Assembly: GCA_947303905.1 (NCBI GenBank)
Contig: CAMYZR010000064.1
Span: 1-7,289 of the forward strand
Direction of reading: 5' to 3'
Source: an uncultured Atopobiaceae bacterium
GTDB lineage: Bacteria > Actinomycetota > Coriobacteriia > Coriobacteriales > Atopobiaceae
Length of the DNA: 7,289 nucleotides
Shown: positions 6,208-7,289 of the stretch, piece after piece
Layout of the letters: each line of letters opens with the position of its first letter
Numbering within the stretch: the first letter of the stretch is position 1
The notes under the pieces: model-generated
Seen by the model: only the letters and a program-made list of their open reading frames with translations
The model's database searches: none
What the model was told of the DNA's origin: nothing
Program-made: the position numbers and the translations under genes

Positions 6208-6334
6208 ATGCGCCGCAAGCGTTTCGCCACCCGTGGCCAGTGGTGGTAAGCTACCCCTTGGCACTGTGCCTTGAGCGACGGTTTTCGTTACGAGGTCGCA
6301 ATCACGCAGTGTCACTATCGTTATGCCACAGGTT
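6208..6334. other. Leader region upstream of the cysteine synthase gene
   Basis: About 150 bases separate the shared dyad from the cysteine synthase start. Within it are small inverted repeats: GGTA/TACC (6245-6248 with 6252-6255), GGCAC-T-GTGCC (6260-6270), and GCGAC/GTCGC (6275-6279 with 6295-6299) enclosing CGT-T-ACG. None is strong enough to call a terminator, and I see no T-box, SAM or other riboswitch consensus. No clear -35/-10 pair stands out for the plus-strand gene, although it must be transcribed from here. Confidence 0.3.
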
Positions 6335-6354
6335 TGACGAGAGAGGAACGTGGC

Positions 6355-7289
6355 ATGGTTTACGACAACATCCTCGAGGCGGTGGGGCACACCCCGCTCG
6401 TCCGCCTCAACCACATACCAGGTCCCGATTGCGCCCGCATTCTGGTGAAGTTCGAAGCCACCAACGTGGGCGGCTCCATCAAGACGCGCACGGCGCTGCA
6501 GATGGTGCGTGCCGCAGAGGCTCGTGGAGAGCTCAAGCCCGGCTCGATTATCGTCGAGCCCACGAGCGGCAACCAAGGCATCGGCCTTGCCCTCGTGGCG
6601 GCGGTCTTGGGTTATCAGGCAAAGATCATCATGCCCGACTCGGTCTCCATCGAGCGCCGCCGACTTGTGGTGCACTATGGTGCCCAAGTGATCCTGGAGC
6701 ATGACGACGGAGACATCGGCGAGTGCGTGGACCGCTGCATCAAGCGAGCGCTGCAGATGGCGGAGGAGGATCCGCGCGTCTACGTTCCCCAGCAGTTCGA
6801 GAACGTCGACAACCTGTGGGCGCACCGCGAGCACACGGCGGCAGAGATCATAGCTGACGCGGACTCGCGCATCGATGGCTTCTGCTCTGGTATCGGTACC
6901 GGCGGCACGCTCACGGGCGTGGGCCACGTGCTGCGTGCGGTCAATCCCGGCGTGCGCATCTGGGCGGTCGAACCCGACCAGGCTGCCATTCTCTCTGGCC
7001 GTCCTGTGGGCACTCACCTGCAGATGGGCATCGGCGACGGCATCATTCCCGAGATCCTGGACACCGAGATCTACGACGACATCTGCATCGTCACCGATAT
7101 CGAGGCGCTTGAGATGGCGCGTCGTCTCGCGCGCGAGGAGGGGCTGATGTGCGGCATCTCCTCGGGCACTAACGTGGTGGCAGCCGTCAAGATGGCCAAG
7201 GAGCTGGGACCGGGCAAGACCGTGGTCACGATCGCGCCTGACACGGGCGAGCGGTACATCTCGACCAAGCTCTTCTGCGGTGAGGATGG
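6355..7289 (+). CDS. cysK: Cysteine synthase family PLP enzyme (O-acetylserine sulfhydrylase-like), 3' partial
   Basis: Fold-type II PLP enzyme; the classic members make cysteine from O-acetylserine and sulfide. The frame is open to the window end (311 codons) and, with the C-terminal block PDTGERYISTKLF already present, only a few residues should be missing. Visible motifs are the N-terminal ILEAVGHTPLVRL, PLP lysine K43 in GGSIKTR, the substrate-binding loop TSGNQG (70-75), MPDSVSIERR, PQQFEN (145-150), the PLP phosphate loop GTGGT (181-185) and GISSGT (267-272). Two positions differ from the usual NPGGSVKDR and TSGNTG: Thr44 replaces Asp, and Gln74 replaces the Thr that helps bind the substrate carboxylate. 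GIGDG (225-229) also differs from the common GIGAG. ATG 6355 has AGAGGA (6342-6347) seven bases upstream. The symbol marks the family; the changes allow a different amino acid substrate. Confidence 0.88.
   Translation, partial: MVYDNILEAVGHTPLVRLNHIPGPDCARILVKFEATNVGGSIKTRTALQMVRAAEARGELKPGSIIVEPTSGNQGIGLALVAAVLGYQAKIIMPDSVSIERRRLVVHYGAQVILEHDDGDIGECVDRCIKRALQMAEEDPRVYVPQQFENVDNLWAHREHTAAEIIADADSRIDGFCSGIGTGGTLTGVGHVLRAVNPGVRIWAVEPDQAAILSGRPVGTHLQMGIGDGIIPEILDTEIYDDICIVTDIEALEMARRLAREEGLMCGISSGTNVVAAVKMAKELGPGKTVVTIAPDTGERYISTKLFCGED

Noticed and set aside
5591..6274. Plus-strand open frame of 227 codons opposite the radical SAM gene
   Set aside because: The minus strand carries every cluster cysteine and the GGEP motif of a radical SAM enzyme; the plus-strand frame is a shadow without family features.
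6309..6315. Another copy of the GTGTCAC arm of the 2972-3006 hairpin
   Set aside because: A single 7-base match without its partner arm is within chance expectation.
6208..6354. Riboswitch or T-box before the cysteine synthase gene
   Set aside because: I looked for T-box, SAM and similar consensus blocks and saw none; the small inverted repeats there are short and scattered.
6199..7017. Minus-strand open frame of 272 codons opposite the cysteine synthase gene
   Set aside because: It is antisense to a frame that matches the cysteine synthase family along its full length; the reverse product is low-complexity His/Arg/Ala/Asp-rich.

Overview
The window is GC-rich, with GC-biased third codon positions and long shadow frames. 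Its gene mix is an FtsX-type exporter, a Cof-type HAD phosphatase, a GIY-YIG protein, an anaerobic sulfatase maturase (anSME)-like radical SAM enzyme and a cysteine synthase. My best guess is a strictly anaerobic, high-GC actinobacterium of the class Coriobacteriia (Collinsella/Olsenella/Atopobium type, gut or oral). This comes from overall character only; no rRNA or marker gene is present.

Layout. (1) Bases 2-2971, plus strand: the end of an ABC ATPase gene and a complete two-domain FtsX/MacB-type permease, forming one exporter operon. (2) 2972-3095: an intergenic stretch made almost wholly of hairpins, namely a two-module, REP-like element starting right at the permease stop codon, and a third hairpin that abuts the Shine-Dalgarno of the next gene. 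(3) 3096-4471, plus strand: a Cof-type HAD-IIB phosphatase followed 11 bases later by an unrecognised four-helix membrane protein. (4) 4472-4703: an intergenic region with two strong back-to-back hairpins, a small palindrome, then an AT-rich patch with an operator-like palindrome touching a perfect TATAAT. (5) 4704-5000, plus strand: a small GIY-YIG domain protein. (6) 5057-6142, minus strand: an anSME-like radical SAM/SPASM enzyme, convergent with the GIY-YIG gene across a hairpin. (7) 6143-6354: a divergent control region containing a GGCAA-TTGCC dyad. (8) 6355 to the window end, plus strand: a cysteine synthase-family PLP enzyme with two changes in normally conserved active-site motifs, cut by the window edge.

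The ATPase and permease clearly work together. The phosphatase and membrane protein are probably cotranscribed, but no functional link is visible. The radical SAM enzyme and the cysteine synthase share a divergent promoter region, and both deal with sulfur chemistry in a broad sense; whether they are co-regulated is an open inference. I do not see a CRISPR array, defence system, prophage, transposase, tRNA or rRNA. The items most worth a second look are the hairpin element at 2972-3051, the palindrome-promoter at 4610-4632, and the active-site variants of the cysteine synthase-like enzyme. I did not find a clearly new multi-gene system.
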